A DNA stretch of 8,965 nt. It comes from an uncultured Phycisphaerales bacterium (GTDB taxonomy: Bacteria > Planctomycetota > Phycisphaerae > WQYP01). Under the pieces are notes generated by a model. That model saw nothing but the letters and a program-made list of their open reading frames with translations. It was not told the origin of the DNA and did no database searches. The position numbers were made by a program, and so were the translations under genes. Location of the stretch: positions 1 through 8,965 of the forward strand of contig CALCHA010000493.1 in assembly GCA_937901265.1 (NCBI GenBank). Direction: 5' to 3'. Positions 1 through 7,654 of the stretch are shown here, in pieces; position 1 is the first letter of the stretch; every line of letters starts with the position of its first letter.

Positions 1-1057
1 CCTCCGCGTCGCGTACCTGCCAGGGCGACCACTTGTCCGCCCCCAGATCCAGCGTCCGGATCACGATCGGCCGCCCCGCCAGCTTGCGAATCGCCTCGGC
101 ATACGCCGCGTAGTGGTCATCCTCCGTCGGCTCTTTTTCCGACGCCAGATACAAAAATTCCGTGCGATAAAGCCCGATCCCCATGGCCCCCTTGGCCAGC
201 GTGTTTTCCACCTCGTGCGGAAACTCAATGTTCCCCATGAGCGTGATCTCGGTGCCATCCTTGGTCTTCGCCGGCAAATCCCGCAGCCGCTTGAGCGAAT
301 CCTCGAACTGAATCTGCTTGGCCTCATACCGCCGATGTTCGGCGAGGGTGGCCTCATCGGGGTTGATGATGACCACGCCCGAATGGCCATTGACAATCAG
401 GGTGTCGCCGCTGGTGACTTCGTGCGTGATATTTTCCAGGCCCACGACGGCGGGGATGCCCATGGAGTTCGCGATGATGGCGGTGTGACTGGTGCGCCCG
501 CCGGCGTCGATGCAGATCGCCTTGACCTTGGTGCGGTCGAGCGAGGCGGTCTGGGAGGGGGTCAGATCGTGGGCGATCAGGGCGACGGGCTCGGTGATAT
601 CGATCAGGCGTACGCGATCGCGTCCCTGCAGCTTGTTGATGAGCCGCTTTTCGATGTCGTAAATATCTTTGACGCGTTCGCGGAAATAGAGGTCTTTCTG
701 CTTCAAGAACTGCTTGGAGAAATCTCGCAGAGAGCGTGACACGGCATATTCGGCGGTGAAGCGGTTCTTCTCGATTCCGCCATAGAAGGTGTCCAGCAGG
801 GTCGGATCGTCGAGCAGGCCCAGGTGAAAATTGAAGATGGCCCCGGTGTCCGGTCCGATGTCCCGCGCGGTCTGATCGCGCAAAGCGCGAATGTCCGCCC
901 GTGAGGAGGCCAGCGCCTCGGACAGTCGCGTGCGTTCCGCCTCGATCTGGGAGGAGGGGATGGCGCGTCGGCCGATGCGCAGGTCCTCATCCGACAGGAT
1001 CAAGGCCTGGCATACCACCACCCCCGAGGAAACGCCGATTCCCTTTTTTATTTCCAT
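1..1057 (-). CDS. ptsI: PTS Enzyme I (phosphoenolpyruvate-protein phosphotransferase), N-terminal 352 residues, runs off the window
   Basis: Enzyme I takes phosphate from PEP onto a histidine and passes it to HPr, the first step of the cytoplasmic phosphotransferase relay. Read on the minus strand from the ATG at 1057 (MEIKKGIGVSSG), the frame stays open to base 1. The N-terminal helical HPr-binding part is followed by the swivelling phosphohistidine domain with GGRTSHTAIIAN; the phospho-acceptor is His191, matching His189 of E. coli. The start of the PEP-binding barrel follows, with GIGLYRTEFLY near residues 298-308 and RTLDLGADKW near 334-343. Family members are about 570-590 aa, so roughly 220 residues lie outside the window. 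There is only a weak purine stretch (GGAAAG, 12 nt away) ahead of the ATG, but homology begins exactly at this Met. The gene is divergent from nrdAB. Whether it feeds sugar transporters or only a regulatory PTS cannot be seen here. Confidence 0.95.
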   Translation of the reverse strand, partial: MEIKKGIGVSSGVVVCQALILSDEDLRIGRRAIPSSQIEAERTRLSEALASSRADIRALRDQTARDIGPDTGAIFNFHLGLLDDPTLLDTFYGGIEKNRFTAEYAVSRSLRDFSKQFLKQKDLYFRERVKDIYDIEKRLINKLQGRDRVRLIDITEPVALIAHDLTPSQTASLDRTKVKAICIDAGGRTSHTAIIANSMGIPAVVGLENITHEVTSGDTLIVNGHSGVVIINPDEATLAEHRRYEAKQIQFEDSLKRLRDLPAKTKDGTEITLMGNIEFPHEVENTLAKGAMGIGLYRTEFLYLASEKEPTEDDHYAAYAEAIRKLAGRPIVIRTLDLGADKWSPWQVRDAE

Positions 1058-1389
1058 GCAGTGACAGAACTTTCCGCTGCGGGGCTCGCCGAGCAACCCT
1101 CCGCGTCACACCGGCGAATTGCCAATGCGCACGGGCGATGGTCAGGGGGCACCGGAGCATGTACCGCCGCGGCCAGACAGACCCGCGATGGCGATAACAG
1201 AATAACCCACCTTTTGCCAAGAAGAAAGCAAACAGCTCCCCCTTGCTGAGAGCCTCCCCCGCCCACTTTCGGGGCCGCCAGCGTGCGCCCAGATGGTGGC
1301 GAAGAGGCGTTGCAAGGCCAAGCCCATCCGTCCACTTGCTTGCCCGACAAAGGGTTATAAGCTTCTGGCAACGTTTCTTTTCCAAAGCG
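1058..1389. other. Non-coding stretch between ptsI and the nrd promoter
   Basis: No credible gene. Short frames here have no ribosome binding site and no recognisable product. This DNA should hold the ptsI promoter, but I found no convincing one. The best minus-strand candidate is TTGGCA (complement of 1215-1220), with only poor -10 matches 15-17 bp further on. TATAAG at 1356-1361 on the plus strand has no good -35 partner. Confidence 0.6.
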
Positions 1390-1418
1390 TTGACGGAGGG
1401 TTTTTCACACGATATGGT
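1390..1418 (+). promoter_or_regulatory. Predicted sigma70-type promoter of nrdAB
   Basis: TTGACG at 1390-1395 matches five of six consensus -35 bases. It is followed by exactly 17 bp and TATGGT at 1413-1418 (four of six -10 bases). Transcription would start near 1425, giving a leader of about 180 nt before nrdA. The -10 lies inside the upstream NrdR-like box, so a repressor bound there would block RNA polymerase. This is predicted from sequence only. Confidence 0.6.
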
Positions 1419-1420
1419 GT
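1405..1420 (+). promoter_or_regulatory. Putative NrdR box 1
   Basis: The 16-mer TCACACGATATGGTGT matches the known NrdR consensus (acaCwAtATaTwGtgt) at 12 of 16 positions and keeps the outer CAC/GTG dyad. It covers the predicted -10 hexamer. NrdR is the ATP-cone-bearing repressor of ribonucleotide reductase genes in most bacteria. Its boxes normally come in pairs about 31-32 bp apart, and box 2 starts exactly 31 bp downstream. The nrdR gene itself is not in the window. Confidence 0.6.
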
Positions 1421-1435
1421 CGATTGTTTTGCTAT

Positions 1436-1451
1436 CCACAACATCTAGTGG
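1436..1451 (+). promoter_or_regulatory. Putative NrdR box 2
   Basis: The 16-mer CCACAACATCTAGTGG matches the NrdR consensus at 12 of 16 positions, including all the most conserved ones (C, w, A, central AT, T, w, G). It lies 31 bp after box 1, about three helical turns, so both would face the same side of DNA. It falls just downstream of the predicted transcription start, a normal place for the second NrdR box. Confidence 0.65.
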
Positions 1452-1530
1452 GTGGTAGACAAAAACCTGCAATCCGTCCACAATCGCCCCACGTGGTCGC
1501 CGCGCGCCCGCCGCCCACTTGCGCGAGCAC

Positions 1531-1593
1531 CGCGTGCTGTGTTGTCTTCCTCGCGTGCTGTGTTGTTTCCCTCGCGTGTTGTGCTGTTTCCCT
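1531..1593 (+). repeat. Three tandem 21-bp repeats in the nrdA leader
   Basis: Copies lie at 1531-1551, 1552-1572 and 1573-1593. Each begins CGCGTG and ends in a pyrimidine run (TTCCT or TTCCCT). Copies 1 and 2 are nearly identical; copy 3 has two C/T swaps relative to copy 2. The last copy directly abuts the GAGGAG ribosome binding site of nrdA (1594-1599). TCCTC at 1548-1552 can pair with GAGGA at 1594-1598, so the array could influence access to the ribosome binding site; that role is inference. Confidence 0.85.
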
Positions 1594-1606
1594 GAGGAGT
1601 CCACCC

Positions 1607-4471
1607 ATGCCGACGACCCCGCTCACCGCCCCCAACATCCGCGTCCGCAAGCGCGACAGCCGGGTGGTGCCCTTTAACCCGGAACGCATTCTGGGAGCGA
1701 TCGCGGCGGCGGTAAGGGCGGAGCAGGAATTCGATGGAGTGACGCCCTTGCCGCCGTCGCTCCGGGAGACCGTCCAGCAGGTGGCGGCGGGGGTCATCAG
1801 CGATGCGGAATTCGAGGCGCAGCGGACGGAGGGGGTGGTGGATGTGGAACGGGTGCAGGATCTGGTGGAAACTCAGCTGATGCATGCGGGCGAGTTTCGG
1901 GTCGCGCGGCGGTACATCATTTATCGGGAAGAGCGCTCGCGTGCCCGGGCGATCCGGGGCGAGGCGGTGGGTCAGCATGTGCTCAAGCTGTCGATGCGCA
2001 GCGTCGACGGTCGGACGGTGCCGATCGATGGGCACCAGCTCAAGCGACGCCTGTACGAAGCGTGTCATGGCCTGGTGGGGTGCTCGGCTGCTGATTTGCT
2101 TAATGACGCGGTGGCCAGCCTTTACGACGGTATTACGGAACAGGAGCTGGAACGGGCGATGGTGATGGTCACGCGGCAGCGGATCGAGCGGGAGCCGGCG
2201 TACACCAAGGCCGCGACGCGACTGGTGCTGAACATTATCTATCGGGAAGCGCTCGGTAAGGCGGCGGAATTTGATGCGACGCCGTCGCTGTTTGACGCCC
2301 CCGCCACCGCGCCGGAATCCGTCCGCACGTTCGACACGATCTATCGCGACGGATTCGCCGGTGCGCTTCAGGCGGGCGTTGCCGCGGGGCGGGTGGCTGC
2401 CGAGTTGCTGGCATTCGATCTGCCGCGGCTCGCGGCCGCGCTGCAGCCGCCGCGGGATGAAAAGTTTGAATATCTGGGGGCGCAGACGATCTACGATCGG
2501 TACCTCCTGCACATTGATGGCCGCCGGATTGAGACGCCGCAGTATTTCTGGATGCGGGTTGCGATGGGGCTGTCGCTGCGGGAAGCGGACCGCGAGGGTC
2601 GGGCGATTGAATTTTACGAAGTGCTGTCGAGTTTCCGCTTCGTGAGCGCGACGCCGACGCTGTTCAACTCGGGCACGCCGCACCCGCAGCTGAGTTCGTG
2701 CTATCTTTCCACGGTCGACGACGACCTTTTGCACATTTTCAAGTGCCTGCAGGACAACGCCATGCTCAGCAAATGGGCGGGTGGTCTGGGCAACGACTGG
2801 ACGCGGGTGCGGGCGACGGGCTCGCAGATCCACGGAACGAATGGGAAAAGCCAGGGCATCATTCCATTCCTGAAAGTGGCCAACGATGCGGCGCTTGCCG
2901 TCAATCAGGGGGGCAAACGCAAGGGTGCGGTGTGCGCGTATCTGGAAACGTGGCATCTGGACATCGAAGAATTCATTGAGCTTCGCAAGAACACCGGCGA
3001 TGAGCGTCGCCGGACGCACGACATGAACACGGCGCACTGGATCCCTGATCTGTTCATGCGTCGGGTGCGTGACAACCAGCCCTGGACGCTGTTTTCTCCG
3101 GATGAAGTTCGGGACCTGCACGACACGTATGGCGAGGCGTTTAACCGGGCTTATGAAGGCTACGAAGCGAAGGCAGAGCGGGGCGAAATGCGGCTGTTCC
3201 GGCGCATCAGCGCGGCGGATCTGTGGCGTAAGATGCTGTCGATGGTCTTTGAAACCGGGCATCCCTGGCTCACCTTTAAGGATCCCTCCAACCTCCGCAG
3301 CCCGCAGGATCATGCCGGCGTGGTTCACAATTCCAACCTGTGCACGGAGATCCTGCTCAATACGTCGAACGAAGAAACGGCGGTCTGCAATCTGGGTTCG
3401 ATCAATCTGAAGGAACACACGACGCCCGGGGGGATCGATCGCGAGGCGTTGCGGCAGACGATTCGCACGGCGGTGCGGATGCTGGATAACGTGATCGACA
3501 TCAACTACTACCCCACGAAGGAAGCGGCCAACGCGAATCAGCGGCATCGTCCGATTGGGTTGGGGGTGATGGGCTTTCAGGACGCGCTGTTCATCCAGCG
3601 GATCCCGTATGGCTCGCAGGCGGCGGTGGAGTGCGCGGACGCGGTGGGCGAGATCATCAGCTTCGACGCGATCTCCGCCTCGGCGCGTCTCGCCGCCGAG
3701 CGCTCGCCTTATGGTTCGTACCAGGGCTCGAAGTGGCAGCGCGGGCTTTTGCCCATTGATACCATTGAACTCGTGCAGGAGGCTCGGGGCGGGGATCTCG
3801 AGATGGACCGGACGTGTCGGCTCGACTGGCAGCCGGTACGCCAGCTGGTCCGGGAGCATGGCATGCGCAACAGCAACGTGATGGCGATCGCGCCCACGGC
3901 CACCATTTCGAACATCGCAGGGTGCTTCCAGTCGATCGAGCCCAACTACCGCAATCTGTTCGTGAAGAGCAATCTTTCGGGCGATTTCACGATCATCAAC
4001 GACTACCTTGTGGCTGATCTTAAAGCGCTGGATCTCTGGGATGACCGGATGATCGACGAGCTGAAGTATCACGACGGCGAGCTGGACGAAATCGAACGGA
4101 TTCCCTCCGACCTTAAAAAGCTGTACCAGACCGCCTTCGGCATCGACGCGCACTATCTGATCGAAGCGACCAGCCGGCGGCAGAAATGGATCGACATGGG
4201 CATCAGCTTCAACCTTTATCTGGCCAAGCCCAGCGGGCGGGCGCTCAGCGAGATGTACATGGCGTGCTGGCGCAAGGGATTGAAGACGACCTACTATCTG
4301 CGGTCGCTGGCCGCGACGCAGGTTGAAAAATCATCCATCGACATCAACCGCCATGGCGCCCAGCCAAAGTGGATGAAGAACAAGTCTGAATCCTCGACCA
4401 TCATCCCGGTCACGGACGCCCCGCCGAAGGCCTGTTCCATCGCCGATCCGACGTGCGAAGCGTGCCAGTGA
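1607..4471 (+). CDS. nrdA: Ribonucleoside-diphosphate reductase, class I large (alpha) subunit, two ATP-cones
   Basis: Catalytic subunit reducing ribonucleoside diphosphates to deoxy forms for DNA synthesis; works with NrdB. The 954-aa protein is long for NrdA because it carries two N-terminal ATP-cone domains (about 11-100 and 126-220), as in the Pseudomonas and Chlamydia type; the first is usually the dATP/ATP activity switch. The barrel follows from about residue 285. Visible active-site residues are Cys365 (SSCYLST) and Cys594 ([10 protein letters not shown]) as the redox pair, NxCxE as Asn577, Cys579 (thiyl) and Glu581, and the radical-relay tyrosines Tyr896-Tyr897 (TTYYLR). The tail ends CEACQ, with shuttle cysteines 950 and 953. 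The ATG at 1607 is chosen because GAGGAG stands 7 nt upstream and the first cone starts just after it. The frame is open further upstream to 1424 without a good start. nrdB follows after 35 bp. Confidence 0.97.
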   Translation: MPTTPLTAPNIRVRKRDSRVVPFNPERILGAIAAAVRAEQEFDGVTPLPPSLRETVQQVAAGVISDAEFEAQRTEGVVDVERVQDLVETQLMHAGEFRVARRYIIYREERSRARAIRGEAVGQHVLKLSMRSVDGRTVPIDGHQLKRRLYEACHGLVGCSAADLLNDAVASLYDGITEQELERAMVMVTRQRIEREPAYTKAATRLVLNIIYREALGKAAEFDATPSLFDAPATAPESVRTFDTIYRDGFAGALQAGVAAGRVAAELLAFDLPRLAAALQPPRDEKFEYLGAQTIYDRYLLHIDGRRIETPQYFWMRVAMGLSLREADREGRAIEFYEVLSSFRFVSATPTLFNSGTPHPQLSSCYLSTVDDDLLHIFKCLQDNAMLSKWAGGLGNDWTRVRATGSQIHGTNGKSQGIIPFLKVANDAALAVNQGGKRKGAVCAYLETWHLDIEEFIELRKNTGDERRRTHDMNTAHWIPDLFMRRVRDNQPWTLFSPDEVRDLHDTYGEAFNRAYEGYEAKAERGEMRLFRRISAADLWRKMLSMVFETGHPWLTFKDPSNLRSPQDHAGVVHNSNLCTEILLNTSNEETAVCNLGSINLKEHTTPGGIDREALRQTIRTAVRMLDNVIDINYYPTKEAANANQRHRPIGLGVMGFQDALFIQRIPYGSQAAVECADAVGEIISFDAISASARLAAERSPYGSYQGSKWQRGLLPIDTIELVQEARGGDLEMDRTCRLDWQPVRQLVREHGMRNSNVMAIAPTATISNIAGCFQSIEPNYRNLFVKSNLSGDFTIINDYLVADLKALDLWDDRMIDELKYHDGELDEIERIPSDLKKLYQTAFGIDAHYLIEATSRRQKWIDMGISFNLYLAKPSGRALSEMYMACWRKGLKTTYYLRSLAATQVEKSSIDINRHGAQPKWMKNKSESSTIIPVTDAPPKACSIADPTCEACQ

Positions 4472-4506
4472 CGATCCCTCCTGTCTGCGAAAGTGAGAAG
4501 TAGCCC

Positions 4507-5562
4507 ATGACCTGCTGTGATCCGACTCCCGCGAAAGCCCATGATCTTGGTCGCCGCGTGAATGCCGAGGACAAGCGCCTGATCAATTGCCGCGCTGTGG
4601 ACGTGAATCAACTCTGCCCGATCAAATACAAATGGGCATGGGAACATTACATGAACGGCTGCGCGAATCACTGGATGCCCACGGAAGTATCGATGCAGAA
4701 GGACATCGACCAGTGGAAATCGAAGCTGTTCACGCCGGATGAACGGCGCGTGGTGATGCGGAACCTGGGCTTTTTTTCCACCGGTGAATCGCTGGTGGGC
4801 AACAACATCGTGCTGGCGATCTTCAAGCACGTGCCGAACCCGGAGTGCCGCCAGTACCTGCTGCGCCAGGCGTTCGAGGAAGCGATCCACACCCACACGT
4901 TCCAGTATGTCTGCGAGTCGATGAACCTCGACCAGCGCGAGATATTCAACATGTATCACGAGGTGGACGCGATCGCGGGCAAGGACCAGTTCGTGATGTC
5001 GCTCACGGCGGACGTGATGCAGCCGGACTTTTCCACGGAGGGCCCGGAGAATATCCGGAAATTCCTCAAGAACCTGATCGGGTTCTACGTGGTGATGGAG
5101 GGCATTTTCTTCTACAGCGGCTTCGTCATGATCCTCTCGTTCCACCGCCGGAACCAGCTCACGGGGATCGGGGAACAGTTCCAGTACATCATGCGGGATG
5201 AATCGATTCACATGAATTTCGGCATCGATCTCATCAACGGCATCAAGGCGGAGAATCCCGAGGTATGGAGGGAAGATTTCAAGGCGGAGATCATCGCCAT
5301 GATCGATGAGGCGGTGGGCTATGAGATCCGCTACGCCAAGGATTGCCTGCCGAACGGGGTGCTGGGGCTGAACGCCCTGCTGTTTGACGACTATGTGCGT
5401 TACATCGCGGACCGGCGGCTCGAACGCATTGGGATCGCGCGTCAGTACCACACGAAGAACCCGTTCCCGTGGATGAGCGAGACGATCGATCTTGCCAAGG
5501 AGAAGAACTTTTTTGAAACCCGGGTCACGGAATACCAGGGCTCGAGCGCCTTGGAATGGTGA
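4507..5562 (+). CDS. nrdB: Ribonucleoside-diphosphate reductase small (beta) subunit, class Ic-type with Phe at the radical-tyrosine site
   Basis: Ferritin-like radical-generating subunit (351 aa) that oxidises the NrdA active-site cysteine through a long-range relay. Predicted metal ligands are Glu94 (STGESLVGN), Glu125 and His128 (EEAIHTHTF), Glu198 (VMEGIFFY), and Glu232 and His235 (RDESIH). The position of the class Ia radical tyrosine (Tyr122 of E. coli) is Phe132 (codon TTC at 4900-4902), and the first ligand is Glu, not the usual Asp. Both changes mark class Ic, which uses a Mn(IV)/Fe(III) centre in place of a tyrosyl radical. Relay residues Trp56, Tyr227 and Tyr343 are kept. All these positions are offset by exactly +5 from the Chlamydia trachomatis numbering, and length is 351 against 346. 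The ATG follows AGAAG by 6 nt and lies 35 bp after nrdA, in one operon. The [10 protein letters not shown] and [10 protein letters not shown] segments also look Chlamydia-like. Confidence 0.96.
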   Translation: MTCCDPTPAKAHDLGRRVNAEDKRLINCRAVDVNQLCPIKYKWAWEHYMNGCANHWMPTEVSMQKDIDQWKSKLFTPDERRVVMRNLGFFSTGESLVGNNIVLAIFKHVPNPECRQYLLRQAFEEAIHTHTFQYVCESMNLDQREIFNMYHEVDAIAGKDQFVMSLTADVMQPDFSTEGPENIRKFLKNLIGFYVVMEGIFFYSGFVMILSFHRRNQLTGIGEQFQYIMRDESIHMNFGIDLINGIKAENPEVWREDFKAEIIAMIDEAVGYEIRYAKDCLPNGVLGLNALLFDDYVRYIADRRLERIGIARQYHTKNPFPWMSETIDLAKEKNFFETRVTEYQGSSALEW

Positions 5563-5563
5563 G

Positions 5564-5591
5564 GGGCGCCGGCGGGGACGCGCCCGTTTTT
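5564..5591 (+). terminator. Rho-independent terminator of nrdAB
   Basis: GGGCGC (5564-5569) pairs with GCGCCC (5580-5585) across a 10-nt loop, followed by G and five T (5587-5591). It begins two bases after the nrdB stop codon, the expected place for the operon end. Confidence 0.65.
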
Positions 5592-5628
5592 CTGGGGAAT
5601 GTCTCTGCCTTTCGCCATGCGGGGATTC

Positions 5629-5697
5629 CGAGGCGCGCCCGTGAGGAAGCGTGGCCTCGCCGCGGCGCCACGCGAACGCTCCCTGACGGTCGCGTCT
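5629..5697. repeat. Structured, repeat-like intergenic element
   Basis: Several inverted repeats crowd this non-coding DNA. CGAGGC (5629-5634) pairs with GCCTCG (5654-5659). GCGTGGC (5649-5655) pairs with GCCACGC (5667-5673). CGCGA (5671-5675) pairs with TCGCG (5690-5694). The first two stems share bases and exclude each other. The stretch CGCTCCCTGACGGTCGCG (5677-5694) resembles a sequence I associate with dispersed intergenic repeats in planctomycete genomes; that is memory, not a search. It is too far from the helicase start to be its ribosome binding region. Confidence 0.35.
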
Positions 5698-5786
5698 CCG
5701 AGCAAGATGTCCATCGAACCTGCCTTCCAATGGGTTTCCCGGTAAGCAGGGCGGTCCCTCAAAGCGCCATTCCTGCCCTGTGCTGC

Positions 5787-5815
5787 TTGTCCCCTTACTC
5801 CCTTGCCTCTACACT
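5787..5815 (+). promoter_or_regulatory. Candidate promoter of the DEAD-box gene, possibly leaderless
   Basis: TTGTCC (5787-5792), 17 bp, then TACACT (5810-5815); each hexamer matches four of six consensus bases. Transcription would begin about 5822-5825, at or just before the ATG at 5825. No Shine-Dalgarno-like sequence precedes that ATG, which fits a leaderless mRNA. Confidence 0.4.
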
Positions 5816-5824
5816 TACCAGTCT

Positions 5825-7504
5825 ATGACCGATCTTCCGCACGTTCCGTTTTCGCCGCCCCCGGGAAACTCTCAGCCTCCCGCTTCCTCTGGCTCCCCGC
5901 CTCAACGCCAGCCTGAGGGGGGCAACGGTGAGGGTCCTCCGAAACGGCGACGGCGACGCGGTGGCAGAAACCGCAATCGCCGCCCCAACAACGTCGCCGG
6001 CCCGGGCGGCCAGCCGCCACGCCAGAGCGCCGCTCCCGCCCGTTACGACGATGAAAGCGATGATCCCTGGGCTACGCAGCACGAAGTTCCCCTCGACGGC
6101 GCGATGGAGGAGGGGCTTGACGCGCTGGATGATCCTCATGCCGCGGCCCCGCACCACGCCCCGATGCACCACGACCGCATCGACCTGCCGGAGGCATTCA
6201 AAGTCCTCGGCCTCGAGCCGGCGATCCTCCACTCCCTTGCCGACATCGGGTTCGTCACCCCCTCGGAAATTCAGGAAAAGCTCATTCCCATCGCGCTCAC
6301 GGGTGCGGACGTTCTGGGTCAGGCCCGCACGGGCACGGGAAAAACGGCGGCATTCGGCCTTCCGATCCTGCAGAAGCTGGACCTTTCGATCCCCTTCCAG
6401 GCGATCGTGATCGTGCCCACGCGAGAACTCGCGGTGCAGGTCGAAGCCGAGATGAGGCGCTTCGCCAAGCACAAACCCGTTCGCTTTGCGCTCGCCTACG
6501 GCGGGACGAAAATCTCCGGCCAGCTCAAGCAGCTGGGCCACCAGCCGCACGTGGTCGTGGGCACGCCGGGCCGCATCATGGACGTGCAGGAACGGGGCGC
6601 GCTGCCGCTGGACAATATCCGCTTCGTCGTGTGTGACGAAGTGGACCGCATGTTCGACATCGGGTTCCGTGACGATATCCGCAAGATTCTTGGTTTCTGC
6701 ACGGCCGCGCACCAGACCATGTTCGTCTCGGCCACGATCTCGGACGATATTGAGCGCATGGTCCACAAGCACATGACGAACCCGCAGCGGGTGTTTACCT
6801 CGTCGAAGGAAGAGCAGCTTACGAATCCGGAAGCGACGCAGTTCTACGTCGGGGTGGAGCCCTGGGACAAACAGCGGGCGCTGAAGATGCTGATGCGGCA
6901 GGAGAAGCCGGAGCTGGCGATCATTTTCTGCCGGACGAAGCGCTCCGTTGATAAAGTGGCGGCGGGTCTGACGCAGGATGGGATCGCCGCGTCGGCCATT
7001 CATGGCGACCTGATGCAGAACAAGCGGGAGCGGGTGATGCGGGGCTTCAAGACCGGGAAGATCCACGTGCTTGTGGCGACGGACCTGGCTTCTCGCGGCA
7101 TCGACGTTCACGAGATCACGCACGTCGTGAATTACGACATTCCGGAGGATGCGGAGGTGTATGTCCACCGCGTGGGGCGGACGGCGCGCATGGGGGCGAC
7201 GGGGCGGGCATTTACGTTCGTCTCGCGGGGCCAGGGGCAGTTGCAGACGGAGATTGAAAAGCTGATCAACAACCTGCTGGGCGAGTATCGGATTGAGGGG
7301 TTTGTCGCCTCGAAGGAACCGAACAACCGGCGGCGGGATCTGCATGACGACACGCCGGCGCCGGCGCCCGGTCCGCAATCGGCCACTCCTGTCGCCCCGC
7401 CACCGCAGGAGGGCTACAGCCCCACGAGCTTTGCGAACGCCGATCCCGCGGCAAAGAGCGTGCGGCCGCTCTCCGGGCGTTATCCGACGAAACGGCGCCG
7501 CTGA
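5825..7504 (+). CDS. DEAD-box ATP-dependent RNA helicase (DEVD variant)
   Basis: An ATP-driven RNA-unwinding protein of 559 aa, expected to act in ribosome assembly, mRNA decay or cold adaptation. An unstructured N-terminus has a basic patch (KRRRRRGGRNRNRR, about 40-53), then an Asp/Glu/His-rich linker. The two RecA-like domains show the upstream Phe125 and Gln150 of the Q motif, motif I ARTGTGKT (Lys173), Ia PTREL (198-202), Ib TPGR (247-250), II DEVD (271-274), III SAT (302-304), IV IIFCRTK, V RGID (424-427) and VI HRVGRTAR (448-455). The tail is short, Pro/Ala-rich and ends KRRR. Motif II has Val where the family name-giving Ala stands. The 5825 ATG is preferred to a GTG at 5780, which would add hydrophobic residues encoded by promoter-like DNA. 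It belongs broadly to the RhlE/CshA-type helicases, but I cannot assign a specific name. It stands alone, convergent with the next gene. Confidence 0.95.
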   Translation: MTDLPHVPFSPPPGNSQPPASSGSPPQRQPEGGNGEGPPKRRRRRGGRNRNRRPNNVAGPGGQPPRQSAAPARYDDESDDPWATQHEVPLDGAMEEGLDALDDPHAAAPHHAPMHHDRIDLPEAFKVLGLEPAILHSLADIGFVTPSEIQEKLIPIALTGADVLGQARTGTGKTAAFGLPILQKLDLSIPFQAIVIVPTRELAVQVEAEMRRFAKHKPVRFALAYGGTKISGQLKQLGHQPHVVVGTPGRIMDVQERGALPLDNIRFVVCDEVDRMFDIGFRDDIRKILGFCTAAHQTMFVSATISDDIERMVHKHMTNPQRVFTSSKEEQLTNPEATQFYVGVEPWDKQRALKMLMRQEKPELAIIFCRTKRSVDKVAAGLTQDGIAASAIHGDLMQNKRERVMRGFKTGKIHVLVATDLASRGIDVHEITHVVNYDIPEDAEVYVHRVGRTARMGATGRAFTFVSRGQGQLQTEIEKLINNLLGEYRIEGFVASKEPNNRRRDLHDDTPAPAPGPQSATPVAPPPQEGYSPTSFANADPAAKSVRPLSGRYPTKRRR

Positions 7505-7538
7505 ATCGGGACCGCTGCCGGGACGCAGATCAGCGCGT

Positions 7539-7599
7539 AAAAAATCTGCCGCCGTTCTGGGCGAGGCTTTGCGGAAGCTCGCGAAGAGGGGCGGCGGAT
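7539..7599 (-). terminator. Rho-independent terminator for the minus-strand small gene
   Basis: Arms 7544-7553 and 7590-7599 form a 10-bp stem (one G-T wobble on the plus-strand reading). Inside is a second hairpin at 7561-7582 (GCGA/TCGC and GCTT/AAGC with one bulged G). On the minus strand the structure is followed by six T (A-run 7539-7544 on plus). It lies 55 bp past the stop of the 7655-7924 gene, pointing the right way for it. On the plus strand no T-run follows, so the helicase would depend on convergence or another mechanism. Confidence 0.7.
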
Positions 7600-7654
7600 C
7601 GCTCTCTATAGAGAACCCGGCCGCGTTTTTGGCCGCGGAAGGAATGAACCCGCG

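Noticed and set aside
113..739. 208-aa plus-strand frame at the left end
   Set aside because: Antisense shadow of ptsI, which reads as conserved Enzyme I on the minus strand through the same bases.
1048..1604. Minus-strand frames (107 aa and 205 aa) in the ptsI-nrdA gap
   Set aside because: Low-complexity repeat translation, no ribosome binding site, partly overlapping the ptsI start and the nrd control region; no recognisable protein.
1424..1606. In-frame N-terminal extension of nrdA starting at TTG 1424
   Set aside because: It would begin within the predicted operator region, has no ribosome binding site, and encodes Cys/Val repeat residues from the tandem array. The ATG at 1607 has GAGGAG at 7 nt, and family homology starts right after it.
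1445..4153. 902-aa minus-strand open frame opposite nrdA
   Set aside because: Shadow of a GC-rich gene: Arg/His/Pro-rich, no domain, and entirely antisense to well-conserved nrdA.
5780..5824. GTG start adding 15 residues to the helicase
   Set aside because: The extra residues come from DNA that looks like a promoter. There is no ribosome binding site, and typical N-termini of these proteins begin with the disordered polar region at the 5825 ATG.
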